Source of the DNA: Rheinheimera mesophila
Lineage (GTDB): Bacteria; Pseudomonadota; Gammaproteobacteria; Enterobacterales; Alteromonadaceae
Assembly (NCBI RefSeq): GCF_000986865.1
Contig: NZ_LAVS01000001.1
Location: 1-64,000 of the forward strand
Direction of reading: 5' to 3'
Length of the DNA: 64,000 nt
Below are positions 27,880-37,447 of this stretch, in pieces; positions within the stretch are counted from its first letter, which is position 1; each line of letters begins with the position of its first letter. A model generated the notes under the pieces. The model searched no databases. It had not been told where the DNA came from and worked only from the letters and a program-made list of their open reading frames with translations. The position numbers were made by a program, and so were the translations under genes.

Positions 27880-28201
27880 ACGGCTCATCCTGTTTTAGTT
27901 GAATTTGTATTACAAATAGCATAAGTTCAACGCAACACGCAATCCACAGCAGAACCACTACTGTCGGTTATTGCGCAGAAACTCAGCAGAGATAATCAAA
28001 AAATAATCTTATAAAACAGATAGATAGTGACTAATGAACCGAAATCATTCAGAGTCGCGCTCTGGCTTGTAAGCTGAATCTATTAGTAATACTATAAGAT
28101 TATAAACAAGATAAAACAGGCTTTAGCATCGGGATCCGCTGTAGTTTTACGACTGAGCAGAGAAACTGAGCATAAAACCTATAGATCCACAGGGGAGTCG
28201 A
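27880..28201. other. Divergent control region of the arabinan locus
   Basis: An AT-rich 322-bp gap between divergent gene sets. It holds the third TTTGT-N3-ACAA palindrome near its left end and a TAGTAATACTA near-palindrome around 28083-28095 that could serve the transporter side. No gene is present. Confidence 0.5.
27903..27917. promoter_or_regulatory. Operator-like palindrome TTTGT-N3-ACAA (copy 3)
   Basis: ATTTGTATTACAAAT is a perfect palindrome around one central base, 24 bp before the single-domain arabinanase start. It is the best of the three copies. A repressor bound here would block initiation. Confidence 0.6.
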
Positions 28202-29584
28202 ATGGCAGGTTATAAACTATCTGTCATGGAGAAAATTGGCTTTGGCGCCGGTGATATGGCGGTCAATGTTGTGATTTCTTCCATGATGCTGATTATCACG
28301 TTTTTTTACACCGATATCTTTGGCTTAAAAGCCGCAGACGTTGCCATTTTGTTTCTGGTGGTACGACTGATTGACGCAGTGACCGACCCGTTGATGGGCA
28401 TGATCACCGATAAATTCACTACCCGCTGGGGCCGCTACCGGCCTTATTTCCTCTTTATGGCGATCCCTTTTGGTATTTCGGTATTTTTAACTTTCTCCAC
28501 ACCGGATCTGGAGTACAACGGCAAGCTGGTGTGGGCCTATGCCACCTACATCTTCGTTACCCTGATGTTTACCGCTGTCACTATCCCCTATATTTCCATT
28601 ATTGGGGTGCTGACCGATTGTCCAAAAGAACGCTTATCCGCCAATGGCTATCGGTTATTTTTTGCCAAAATTGCCGCCTTTTTAGTGACGATTATAGTGC
28701 CTGTGCTGGCAGCGCAGTGGGGGGAAGACCAACTGGCGGCTGGTTATCAGGCCGCTATGGGTTTGATGGGTGCTATGGCCAGCCTGTTGTTTTTATTCTG
28801 CTTTTTCAATACCACTGAGCGTTTACAACATCAGGTGGAAACCAAACCATTTTTTAGTCAGTTAAAGCTGTTGTTAAAAAATGATCAATGGCTGATTTTA
28901 TGCGCCGTCTGTGTGACGGGTACCATTGGTTATGTCATTCGTGGCTCAGTGGCGGCCTATTACGCCAAGTATTATCTGGGCGGAGATGCAGCCTTGCTGT
29001 CTGCCTTTTTATCGACAGGTGTAGTCGCCGCTATTCTGGCCATGGTGGCGTCGACCTGGATTACCAAACATCATTGCAAAGTCAAACTATTCCGGCAAAG
29101 CCAGATTGTGGTGGCCGTGCTAAGTGTGCTGCTGTTTGTACTGGTAAAACCCGGTGATATCTGGCTGGCTTTTGTGTTGTATTTTTTACTGTCTTTTGTG
29201 GTGGATTTGCATGCGCCTGTGTTCTGGTCGGCCATTGCTGAGGCTGTAGATTATGGAGAATACAAAACAGGCCAGCGGGTGTCAGGTTTAGCTTTTGGTG
29301 GTATCTCCTTTTGCCAGAAAGCAGGTATGGGCATAGCAGGTTTTGTCGTTGGTAGCTTATTGGCCTTTTTTGATTATCAGCCGGATCAGGTACAAAGCGA
29401 ATTCAGCTTATTGGGTATAGCGCTGATGCTGTCGGTGATCCCGGGGTTCTTCCATTTGCTGATGGGCCTGTTGATGTACAAATACAAAATTACCGACAGC
29501 TTTTATCAGAACATGGGAGCTGGTCATCTCAAGCCAGCAACACCTGAGCAGGCATCAGCAGCTCAGTGGATGAACGCTAAATAG
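28202..29584 (+). CDS. GPH-family sugar:cation symporter
   Basis: A 460-residue inner-membrane transporter of the glycoside-pentoside-hexuronide family, with about 12 membrane helices. The conserved loop after helix 2 is readable (DAVTDPLMGMITDKF and RWGRYRPYF), as is the later helix segment with DLHAPVFWSAIAEAVDYGE. It should import arabinose-containing oligosaccharides made by the secreted GH43 enzymes, using a proton or sodium gradient. AGGGGAG lies before the ATG. It leads the plus-strand half of the locus, 30 bp before a cytoplasmic GH43 gene. Confidence 0.88.
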   Translation: MAGYKLSVMEKIGFGAGDMAVNVVISSMMLIITFFYTDIFGLKAADVAILFLVVRLIDAVTDPLMGMITDKFTTRWGRYRPYFLFMAIPFGISVFLTFSTPDLEYNGKLVWAYATYIFVTLMFTAVTIPYISIIGVLTDCPKERLSANGYRLFFAKIAAFLVTIIVPVLAAQWGEDQLAAGYQAAMGLMGAMASLLFLFCFFNTTERLQHQVETKPFFSQLKLLLKNDQWLILCAVCVTGTIGYVIRGSVAAYYAKYYLGGDAALLSAFLSTGVVAAILAMVASTWITKHHCKVKLFRQSQIVVAVLSVLLFVLVKPGDIWLAFVLYFLLSFVVDLHAPVFWSAIAEAVDYGEYKTGQRVSGLAFGGISFCQKAGMGIAGFVVGSLLAFFDYQPDQVQSEFSLLGIALMLSVIPGFFHLLMGLLMYKYKITDSFYQNMGAGHLKPATPEQASAAQWMNAK

Positions 29585-29614
29585 CTTTTTTACTGATACC
29601 GCACTGGAGTTTTT

Positions 29615-30562
29615 ATGCGATTATTAACGCCCTTAATTGAGCAGCGGGCCGACCCCTGCATTTATCGCCATACCGATGGTTATTATTATTTCACCGCCTC
29701 GGTACCAGCTTATGACAGAGTCGAGTTGCGCCGCGCCCGCACTATTGAAGAGCTGCCTCAGGCAACACCGATCACCGCCTGGTTAAAACCAGAGACAGGG
29801 CCTTATTCAGAGCTTATTTGGGCACCGGAAATTCATTTTCGCCAGGGGGCCTGGTATATCTACTTTGCTGCAGCTCCCAGCCGTGAGATCAAACACAGAC
29901 TGTTTCAGCACCGAATGTATGTGATCTGCTGCAAAGACGCTAACCCTGTTGAAGGGCAATGGCAGTTTTTAGGCCAGATTGATACCGGTATCGATACTTT
30001 TTGTCTGGACGCGACCACCTTTGAACACAGGGGCCAACTGTATTATGTATGGGCGCAAAAAGATAATCAGATCGAAGGCAACAGCAATTTATACATCGCC
30101 ACCATGGATACGCCGGACAAAATCAGTAGCGCGCCTGTGCTTTTAAGCAAACCTGAATTTGATTGGGAAACCCGCGGTTTTTGGGTCAATGAAGGCCCCA
30201 GTGTGTTGACCCGCCACGGCAAAGTTTTTATCAGCTACTCCGCCAGCGCTACGGATGAAAACTATGCCATGGGGCTATTGTGGGCCGATGAGAACGCCAA
30301 CCTGCTAGACCCACAAAGCTGGCACAAACTAAAAGAGCCAGTGCTGCAAAGCTGCTTCGAACACCAAGTGTATGGCCCGGGCCACAACAGCTTTACTGTA
30401 TCCGCCGATGGCAGTACCGACTTACTGGTGTATCACGCCCGCACCTACACTGAAATAGTCGGCGATCCACTTTGGGATCCAAACCGTCATACCTATGTCA
30501 AAGCGCTGCGTTGGGATGATAACGGCATGCCAGTATTTGGCCGCCCCTCTTTGCAGGAATAA
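29615..30562 (+). CDS. Cytoplasmic GH43 glycosidase
   Basis: A 315-residue GH43 enzyme without a signal peptide. Catalytic candidates are Asp in RADPCIYRH and Glu in NEGPSVL, with the YGPGHNSF motif near the end. Its position behind the transporter suggests that it trims imported arabino-oligosaccharides to L-arabinose, as an exo-acting arabinofuranosidase. No L-arabinose catabolic genes (araA, araB, araD) lie in the window, so the pathway must be completed elsewhere. Confidence 0.85.
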   Translation: MRLLTPLIEQRADPCIYRHTDGYYYFTASVPAYDRVELRRARTIEELPQATPITAWLKPETGPYSELIWAPEIHFRQGAWYIYFAAAPSREIKHRLFQHRMYVICCKDANPVEGQWQFLGQIDTGIDTFCLDATTFEHRGQLYYVWAQKDNQIEGNSNLYIATMDTPDKISSAPVLLSKPEFDWETRGFWVNEGPSVLTRHGKVFISYSASATDENYAMGLLWADENANLLDPQSWHKLKEPVLQSCFEHQVYGPGHNSFTVSADGSTDLLVYHARTYTEIVGDPLWDPNRHTYVKALRWDDNGMPVFGRPSLQE

Positions 30563-30567
30563 ACAGC

Positions 30568-30589
30568 GGTCAGAGCCTTGGCTCTGACC
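30568..30589. repeat. Dispersed palindromic repeat, copy 1
   Basis: Arms GGTCAGAGCC and GGCTCTGACC separated by TT, in the gap between two genes of the arabinan operon. Nearly the same palindrome occurs about 29 kb away behind bamE. It may be a small REP-like element or a transcript-stabilising hairpin. Confidence 0.7.
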
Positions 30590-30604
30590 CAAAAGGTGTG
30601 ATGA

Positions 30605-32941
30605 ATGCGACTATTAGTCTCTGTGTTTTTCATCTTCAGCGTCTCTCTACAAGCCGCTGAAACAGCAAAAATTCATACAGTGCCGTTAAGTTCAATTCGC
30701 TTGACAGACGGTCCCTTTTTGCATTCAGAGCAAACCAATCTGCAGTACTTGCTAGCGCTGGATGCGGACAAACTGCTGGCACCGCTGCGCCGTGAAGCAG
30801 GTATGAAAAGCAAAGTGGAATCCTACGGCAACTGGGAGAATAGTGGTTTAGACGGTCATATGCTGGGGCATTACCTGAGTGCTCTGGCATTTTTGGGGAG
30901 TGCTACAGCCAATCAGCAGATCAAAGCCCGGTTGGATTATCTGCTGACTGAACTTCAGAAAATCCAGCAGGTACAACAAGGGTATTTAGGTGGTGTGCCC
31001 GGCAGTAAAGCCTTATGGCAGCAAATTCAGCAGGGCCAGATCGAGGCTGATTTATTCAGCCTGAATCAACATTGGGTGCCTTTTTACAATATTCATAAAA
31101 CCTTCGCTGGCCTGCGGGATATTTACCTGCACAGTGGCGATCAGCGCGCAAAAAATTTGTTATTCAATTACGGCAACTGGCTGAAAAAGCTGGTGAAAAA
31201 CTTATCAGCGCAACACATCCAACAGATGCTGCTGACCGAACATGGTGGCATGAACGAAGTGCTGGCTGATATGGCGGTTATTTTTGACGACCCTGACTAT
31301 ATGGCTCTGGCTAAAAGCTTTACCGAAGTACGTATCCTGCAGCCGCTGCTCAAAGGCGAAGACAAGCTGACCGGCCTGCATGCCAATACCCAAATTCCCA
31401 AAGTAGTGGGGATAGCCCGTATTGCCGAATTGTCCGGCGATAAAGCCTGGCTCAAAGCGGCCGAATTTTTCTGGTCTTTGGTCGTAGAGCAGCGCACTGT
31501 CGCTATAGGTGGTAACAGTGTGCGGGAGCACTTTCACCCGAAAGACGACTTCAACCCTATGCTGAATGAAGTGGAAGGGCCTGAAACCTGCAACACCTAC
31601 AATATGTTAAAACTCTCTATGCTGTTGTACCGCCAGACCGGTCAGAGCAAATACCTGGAGTATTATGAGCGGGGTTTGTGGAACCATATTCTGGCCAGCC
31701 AACATCCGGAGCATGGCGGTTTTGTTTATTTTACTCCGATGCGGCCACAGCACTACCGGGTTTACTCCAAAGTGGATCAAGCTATGTGGTGTTGTGTCGG
31801 TTCTGGCATTGAGAGTCATAGCAAACATGGCGAGTTTATTTACAGCCTGGATAACAACGCCCTGCATGTCAATTTATGGATAGCTTCCCGCATTAACACT
31901 CCCCAAATAAAACTACAGCAGCGAACCTTATTCCCCGATGAAGCCACAACTGAACTGATTTTTGAGGCGCCAAGCAGACTAAAGCTGCAGCTACGTTATC
32001 CATCCTGGGCCGGAGTTGTCAGGCTCTGGCGCAATGGCAAAGCAGTAGAGGTGACAGCCAAAGCCGGAGAAGCTATTTTGCTCTCAGGGCCATGGCAACA
32101 AGGCGACAGAATAAAACTTGAGCTGCCGATGCAGTTAAGTCTGGAAGCTATGCCAGCCAAACCGGATTATTTTGCTGTCTTGTTTGGGCCTATAGTGTTG
32201 GCCAGTCGCAGCACGCCTTTTCCAAACGAAAGTTTGAGCTTTGTTGCTGACGACAGCCGTATGGGTCATATAGCCTCAGGCCCCACCTGCCCTGTGTCTG
32301 CTGCCCCCCTGTATATTGGCGATAGCAAAAACTTTCTTGCCAGCTTACAGCGCCTGCCTAATCAACCCTTGGCATTTGGCACAGGTCAGGGCTTTTTGCA
32401 AGGTCAGCCTGAGCTTATTCCCTTTTTCCGGTTGCACGACAGTAGATACCAAATCTACTTTCAGCACAGAAGCCTTGAACTCTGGCAACAACAAAAAGCA
32501 TTGCAACAACAGCAAGATAAAGCCGCCGCTTTGCTGGAAGATCAAACGCTGGATAAAGTTTATCCAGGCGAGCAGCAGCCTGAATCGGATCATTTTTATC
32601 AGGGTGAACACAGCGAAGCGGGTGTCAATGCAGGCCGACACTGGCGGCACAGTAAAAGCTGGTTTAGTTATCAGTTAAACCACAAGGGCCAGCAAAACCT
32701 AACCTTACGGTTGGAGTATTTTGGCCTGGATGGCGGACGAGCGTTTGAAATCTGGCTGGATGATAAAAAGCTGACCGACGTGGAGCTTAAAAGCGGCTTG
32801 GGACCGGACTGGTACAGCGTCGATTACCCTATCCCCAACGATATGCTGCCGAAAAATGCCGATCACTTCCGCGTCAAATTCGTCGCCAAGCCCGGCAGCA
32901 TAGCGGGTGGACTCTATCAGGTACTTTTGCTGAAGTTGTAA
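30605..32941 (+). CDS. GH127/GH146-type beta-L-arabinofuranosidase
   Basis: A 778-residue exported enzyme of the former DUF1680 group. A signal peptide (MRLLVSVFFIFSVSLQA) precedes an (alpha/alpha)6 barrel with the family residues: Glu and Cys in PETCNTYNM and the paired Cys in WCCVGSGIESH, which with zinc form the active site. The SGLDGHMLGHYLSAL segment resembles GH146 members of arabinan loci. A C-terminal beta region (about 640-778) is typical. It would remove terminal beta-L-arabinofuranose from branched arabinan in the periplasm. Confidence 0.85.
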   Translation: MRLLVSVFFIFSVSLQAAETAKIHTVPLSSIRLTDGPFLHSEQTNLQYLLALDADKLLAPLRREAGMKSKVESYGNWENSGLDGHMLGHYLSALAFLGSATANQQIKARLDYLLTELQKIQQVQQGYLGGVPGSKALWQQIQQGQIEADLFSLNQHWVPFYNIHKTFAGLRDIYLHSGDQRAKNLLFNYGNWLKKLVKNLSAQHIQQMLLTEHGGMNEVLADMAVIFDDPDYMALAKSFTEVRILQPLLKGEDKLTGLHANTQIPKVVGIARIAELSGDKAWLKAAEFFWSLVVEQRTVAIGGNSVREHFHPKDDFNPMLNEVEGPETCNTYNMLKLSMLLYRQTGQSKYLEYYERGLWNHILASQHPEHGGFVYFTPMRPQHYRVYSKVDQAMWCCVGSGIESHSKHGEFIYSLDNNALHVNLWIASRINTPQIKLQQRTLFPDEATTELIFEAPSRLKLQLRYPSWAGVVRLWRNGKAVEVTAKAGEAILLSGPWQQGDRIKLELPMQLSLEAMPAKPDYFAVLFGPIVLASRSTPFPNESLSFVADDSRMGHIASGPTCPVSAAPLYIGDSKNFLASLQRLPNQPLAFGTGQGFLQGQPELIPFFRLHDSRYQIYFQHRSLELWQQQKALQQQQDKAAALLEDQTLDKVYPGEQQPESDHFYQGEHSEAGVNAGRHWRHSKSWFSYQLNHKGQQNLTLRLEYFGLDGGRAFEIWLDDKKLTDVELKSGLGPDWYSVDYPIPNDMLPKNADHFRVKFVAKPGSIAGGLYQVLLLKL

Positions 32942-32942
32942 C

Positions 32943-34103
32943 TTAACTGATGCCAACCGCATAACGGCTGACCCAATGTTTTAACGGACCAGCTTTTTCT
33001 GCCACTGCTAAGCCAAGCTGACGTAAAAAACGCACAGGCGGCAAGCTGCTGCTAAAGCTTTGATAAAACAAATCCATAGCCGACATCATCAGCGCATTTT
33101 CGCGCTGACGTGTGCTTTGATACTGCTTTAACCATTCGGCATCAGCTAAATCCTTGCCTTGGGCAACAGAGCGTTCCAGCAATTCAGACAACAACATCGC
33201 ATCTGCAAAACCTAAATTGACGCCCTGGCCCGCCAACGGGTTAATACTGTGAGCCGCATCCCCGACCAGCACCAGCCGTCCTTTGACATAGTCCTTCGCA
33301 TGCACCCGGGCCAAAGGAAAACTGGCCACTTGTTCCACTGTAATTTTGCCAAGCTTAGCTGGAAAAGCCTGTTGAATTTGCTCAGCCAAAGCGGGTTTAG
33401 CTAAAGCCGCAAGCTGTTTCACTTTATGGTGATGATCGTACCAGACTAAAGAGGCCTGCTTGCCCGGCAAAGGTAAAAAGGCCCGTGGGCCTGATTCATT
33501 AAACTGCTGCCAGGTAATATCCTGCTGCTCGTATTCTGTAGTGACTGTAACCACCAGACAGCTTTGCTGATACTGCCAACCCGACACGCCAATTTGGGCT
33601 AACTGACGCAGCTGCGACTGCCCACCGTCCGCGGCTATTACCAGTTTGGCGTTGAGCTCACCAAATTCTGCAGTGCTGACACTGGCATAATCAGCGTGCT
33701 GGGTAAAACCAGTGACAGTGGCTGGGCAAAACAGGTGCAGGTTGGCAGGAAAATTAGACCAGAGCGCCTGCTGGATCAGATTATTTTCGATGATATGGCC
33801 CAGATGAGTCAGCGCCAGCTCATCGGCATGAAACGTCAGCCCGGCCTGTTCAGCTTCAAAGGCTTGTAATCGTTTATAAGGGCATAAACGCCATTGCTGT
33901 AATAAAGACCAGGCACCTAACTCTGTCAGCCACTCTTCACTACGTCTGTTGATAGCCGATACACGAAGGTCAATAGCGCCTTGTGGCTCAAAGGTTGTGA
34001 CTGGTTGTTTTTCGATTAAGCCCACTTGTAAACCTGCACGGCTTAACTTCAGCGCCACTGAAGCGCCCACCATACCACCACCAACAATTAATATATCCAG
34101 CAC
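32943..34103 (-). CDS. ubiF: 3-demethoxyubiquinol 3-hydroxylase UbiF
   Basis: A 386-residue FAD-dependent monooxygenase of ubiquinone synthesis. It has an N-terminal FAD motif (GGGMVGASVALKLS), the DG motif (IAADGGQSQLR) and the second FAD motif (LVGDAAHSINPLAGQG). The C-terminal block MDLFYQSFSSSLPPVRFL and the QQFNESGPRAFLPL segment follow E. coli UbiF rather than UbiH or UbiI. Translation starts at GTG five bases after AGGAGG. It stands alone, with its stop 1 bp from the convergent arabinofuranosidase stop. Confidence 0.88.
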   Translation of the reverse strand: MLDILIVGGGMVGASVALKLSRAGLQVGLIEKQPVTTFEPQGAIDLRVSAINRRSEEWLTELGAWSLLQQWRLCPYKRLQAFEAEQAGLTFHADELALTHLGHIIENNLIQQALWSNFPANLHLFCPATVTGFTQHADYASVSTAEFGELNAKLVIAADGGQSQLRQLAQIGVSGWQYQQSCLVVTVTTEYEQQDITWQQFNESGPRAFLPLPGKQASLVWYDHHHKVKQLAALAKPALAEQIQQAFPAKLGKITVEQVASFPLARVHAKDYVKGRLVLVGDAAHSINPLAGQGVNLGFADAMLLSELLERSVAQGKDLADAEWLKQYQSTRQRENALMMSAMDLFYQSFSSSLPPVRFLRQLGLAVAEKAGPLKHWVSRYAVGIS

Positions 34104-34257
34104 AACAACCTCCTGCTCACTTCAGAACATTCTACCCTGCTTTTCGGTTTTTACTTTGCGCTAAATCAGCAATTATTCGTCACTTATTCAGCAGTGGCTG
34201 AAAGATTCTTCAGGCAACTCCGGTATATAAGCTCATATCACTTAAGGAGAAACCAAA

Positions 34258-34902
34258 ATGAAAATCCAGCATATTCTGTTACTTAGCCTCAGCCTGTTCA
34301 GTTTTAATCTGTTGGCCGCCCCCCGTATTGCCCAAAGCCCTGAAGATATTAAGCCGTTATTAAACGGTATGTCTGCGCCTCTGGTCAGTCTGCAGGATGC
34401 CACAGGCAAAGCCGTCGAGCTTGGTACAGTCCTGAGACAACAAGACACAGTACTGGTGTTTTACCGTGGTGGTTGGTGTCCTTATTGCAACCTGCAACTG
34501 GCGGCTTTACGTCAGATTGAACCTAAACTTGAAGCTTTAGGGTATCAGTTGATTGCCGTAACACCAGACAGCCCTGCTGCGATTCAGGCCAGCTTAAAAG
34601 ACACCAAAGGCGCTGCTATTAGTTATACCCTGCTCTCTGACAGTCAGTTCAATCTAAGCTCGGCTTTTGGTGTGGCTTATTATCTGGATGAAAAAACCAG
34701 CGCGACCTATTTAAATAGCTACAAACTGAATCTGAATAAGGAGGCCAGCAGCGGCAAAGTAGTTCTGCCTGTGCCTGCGGTCTATATCCTGAACAAAGCA
34801 GGTGTAGTGCAGTACAGCTACCAGCATATTAATTACAAAGTCCGGTTACAGCCCGAATTACTGCTATTGGCGGCTCGGCTGGCTAAACAAACCGACCAGT
34901 AA
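34258..34902 (+). CDS. Exported peroxiredoxin-like (AhpC/TSA fold) protein
   Basis: A 214-residue thioredoxin-fold protein with a signal peptide (cleavage near NLLAAPR), so it is periplasmic. The redox site is the CxxC in RGGWCPYCNLQL, followed by the VTPDSP loop typical of peroxiredoxin-like proteins. It probably reduces peroxides or disulphides in the periplasm; the electron donor is unknown. A good AAGGAG precedes the ATG. It is monocistronic and divergent from ubiF. Confidence 0.85.
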   Translation: MKIQHILLLSLSLFSFNLLAAPRIAQSPEDIKPLLNGMSAPLVSLQDATGKAVELGTVLRQQDTVLVFYRGGWCPYCNLQLAALRQIEPKLEALGYQLIAVTPDSPAAIQASLKDTKGAAISYTLLSDSQFNLSSAFGVAYYLDEKTSATYLNSYKLNLNKEASSGKVVLPVPAVYILNKAGVVQYSYQHINYKVRLQPELLLLAARLAKQTDQ

Positions 34903-35057
34903 AATTCACTAAAAACCCAGTATTTTTGCATATCCACCCACTGTTAATTCAGGGCAGCTATCACTGCCCTGAAACTCAGCCCGAATGACCTGAAACTCAT
35001 TGACGAGCACGCAAAAATACGGCATTTTGCGCGCCCTTGCAGCCCTGGCTTTTGATT

Positions 35058-35108
35058 GCCGCTGTCGGTTGCCCCTGTTGGTTGGCGCTGTTAGTTGCCC
35101 CTGGGGGC
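35058..35108. repeat. 13-bp tandem repeat before aguB
   Basis: Almost four copies of a 13-bp unit (GCCGCTGTCGGTT, GCCCCTGTTGGTT, GGCGCTGTTAGTT, then a partial copy) lie 77 bp before the aguB start. The last copy closes as a GCCCC-TG-GGGGC hairpin. Iterated sites like this can bind a regulator. Confidence 0.6.
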
Positions 35109-35184
35109 AAAACTGACTAGAGTAGCTGCATCTTTTGATTTGAATTCCGTTTTGATAACTAGCTCTGGCTTGAGGAGACTTTGC

Positions 35185-36075
35185 ATGCGTAAGGTAACTG
35201 TGGCCGCCACCCAAATGATTGGTGGCTGGAATGTAGACGAAAATATTGCCCGTGGTGAGCGCTTAGTCCGTGACGCTGCAGCTCAGGGCGCCCAGATCAT
35301 CCTACTGCAGGAACTGTTTGAGCGTAACTACTTCTGCCAGAAACAAAAGTATGAATATTTAGAGTTCGCGACCACGGTCGAAGACAATCCGGCTATCCAA
35401 CACTTCAGCAAAATTGCCAAAGAGCTGAAAGTTGTTCTGCCAATCAGTTTTTATGAAAAAGCCGGTAACTGCTTTTACAACACTGTGGCCGTGATTGATG
35501 CTGACGGCAGTAACTTAGGTTTATACCGTAAGAGCCATATTCCTGATGGCCCTGGTTACAGCGAAAAGTTCTATTTCACGCCAGGTGACACAGGCTTTAA
35601 AGTTTGGGATACCGCCTATGCCAAAATTGGTATCGGCATTTGCTGGGATCAGTGGTTCCCTGAATGTGCCCGCAGCATGGCGTTAATGGGTGCAGAACTG
35701 CTGTTCTACCCTACTGCTATCGGCACAGAACCTCATGACGAAACCGTCAATTCACGCGAACACTGGCAACGTACTCAGCAGGGTCATGCCGCTGCTAACT
35801 TAGTGCCGCTGATTGCATCCAACCGTATTGGCCGTGAAACCGAAGACGATTACGCTATTACTTTCTACGGTAGCTCTTTTATTGCCAACGAGTTTGGCGC
35901 CAAAGTGCAGGAAGCCGACGAAGTCAGCGAAGCCGTGTTAGTGCATACCTTCGATTTAGACGAGACCGCAAAAAACCGTCGCAACTGGGGCGTGTACCGT
36001 GACCGTCGTATCGACTTGTATGGCGCACTGCTAACTAAAGACGGCAAAACTATCCCGACTGAAGGGAACAACTAA
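35185..36075 (+). CDS. aguB: N-carbamoylputrescine amidase
   Basis: A 296-residue nitrilase-superfamily enzyme that hydrolyses N-carbamoylputrescine to putrescine, ammonia and CO2, the last step of the agmatine route. The catalytic triad is E43 (LLQELFE), K116 (YRKSHIPDG) and C153 ([10 protein letters not shown]). The length and the [13 protein letters not shown] segment are typical. GAGGAG precedes the chosen ATG; upstream in-frame codons run into the tandem repeat. It is followed after 1 bp by aguA in one operon. Confidence 0.93.
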   Translation: MRKVTVAATQMIGGWNVDENIARGERLVRDAAAQGAQIILLQELFERNYFCQKQKYEYLEFATTVEDNPAIQHFSKIAKELKVVLPISFYEKAGNCFYNTVAVIDADGSNLGLYRKSHIPDGPGYSEKFYFTPGDTGFKVWDTAYAKIGIGICWDQWFPECARSMALMGAELLFYPTAIGTEPHDETVNSREHWQRTQQGHAAANLVPLIASNRIGRETEDDYAITFYGSSFIANEFGAKVQEADEVSEAVLVHTFDLDETAKNRRNWGVYRDRRIDLYGALLTKDGKTIPTEGNN

Positions 36076-36076
36076 G

Positions 36077-37183
36077 ATGGCTGTCACCTTAAACAGTACG
36101 CCTCGTGCCGACGGTTTTTATATGCCGGCCGAATGGGCCCCCCACAAACAAACCTGGATGGTATGGCCAGAGCGCACCGACAACTGGCGTTTAGGCGCCA
36201 AGCCAGCACAGCAGGCTTTTTGTGCGGTGATTCGTGCCATTGCCCGGTTTGAACCTGTGACTGTATTGGCTTCTGCCGCTCAGTTTGCCAATGCGCAGGC
36301 ACAGTTGAGCCTGGAGCCAACCACTCACCCGATACGTGTGGTCGAAACCTCCACAGACGACGCCTGGTGCCGTGACACTGGCCCTACGTTTGTGACCAAT
36401 GGCAAAGAAGTACGAGCTGTGGACTGGACCTTTAACGCCTGGGGTGGCTTAGAGGGCGGTTTGTATTTCCCCTGGCACAGAGACGATCAGGTGGCGCAGA
36501 AGATTGCCAACATCGAAGGCACGCCACGTTACCGCACTGAAGGTTTTGTGCTGGAAGGGGGCGCTATTCATGTCGATGGCGAAGGCACTTTATTAACTAC
36601 TGAAGAGTGTTTGCTGAATAAAAACCGTAACCCGGATTTAAGCCGCGAACAAATCGAGCAGATGCTGTCGGATTACCTGAGTATCGACAAAGTGATTTGG
36701 CTCAAAGAAGGCATTTTTAACGACGAAACCGACGGTCACGTTGATAATATGTGCTGTTTTGTCGGCCCGGCTGAAGTTTTATTGGCCTGGACGGACGATA
36801 AAAACGATCCGCAGTACGAACGTTCACGGGCGGCTTTAGAAGTACTGGAAAACAGCACGGACGCCAAAGGGCGTAAATTCACAGTGCACAAACTGCCTGT
36901 CCCTGCTCCTATGCTGGCCAAAGCCGACGAATATGCCACAGTCGATTTAACAGGTGCGGCTGTACCTCGTGAATCCGAAGCCCGTTTAGCCGGTTCTTAC
37001 ATCAACTTCTATTTATGCAATGGTGGTTTGGTGTTGCCAGTGTTTGACGATGCCAACGATCAGGTGGCGATCGACATCTTATCGAAAGTCTTTCCGAAGC
37101 ATCAGGTGGTGACTGTGCCTGGCCGGGAGATTTTATTAGGTGGCGGTAACGTGCACTGTATTACCCAGCAACAACCTGCATAA
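36077..37183 (+). CDS. aguA: Agmatine deiminase
   Basis: A 368-residue enzyme of the peptidyl-arginine deiminase fold that converts agmatine to N-carbamoylputrescine. The nucleophile C361 is in GGGNVHC, the general acid-base residues are in [12 protein letters not shown] and [10 protein letters not shown], and the substrate-binding [11 protein letters not shown] is present. With AguB it makes putrescine from arginine-derived agmatine. It begins just after the aguB stop, and an intrinsic terminator follows. Confidence 0.94.
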   Translation: MAVTLNSTPRADGFYMPAEWAPHKQTWMVWPERTDNWRLGAKPAQQAFCAVIRAIARFEPVTVLASAAQFANAQAQLSLEPTTHPIRVVETSTDDAWCRDTGPTFVTNGKEVRAVDWTFNAWGGLEGGLYFPWHRDDQVAQKIANIEGTPRYRTEGFVLEGGAIHVDGEGTLLTTEECLLNKNRNPDLSREQIEQMLSDYLSIDKVIWLKEGIFNDETDGHVDNMCCFVGPAEVLLAWTDDKNDPQYERSRAALEVLENSTDAKGRKFTVHKLPVPAPMLAKADEYATVDLTGAAVPRESEARLAGSYINFYLCNGGLVLPVFDDANDQVAIDILSKVFPKHQVVTVPGREILLGGGNVHCITQQQPA

Positions 37184-37215
37184 GGCCTCGTTGCTTAATT
37201 TCCAATTCCCGATAA

Positions 37216-37239
37216 ACGGAGCCACAGGCTCCGTTTTTT
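37216..37239 (+). terminator. Rho-independent terminator of aguBA
   Basis: ACGGAGCC/GGCTCCGT stem with a three-base loop followed by T, 32 bp after the aguA stop. Confidence 0.9.
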
Positions 37240-37447
37240 GGTTTAAAAACCACCAAAAACAACAAATAAATACAAAAAACTATACAAATCAAAGCACTTT
37301 CTCTCTTGAAAAAAAACACAAACAAATCACTAGAGTTTCAATTTATTAACATGTTAGGATGAAATGGCAGTTAGTTGTAAATGTGCGCACATAACAACCA
37401 ACAAGCTCATAACAAAAACTTGAAATCACGGAACAGAGAACAACACA

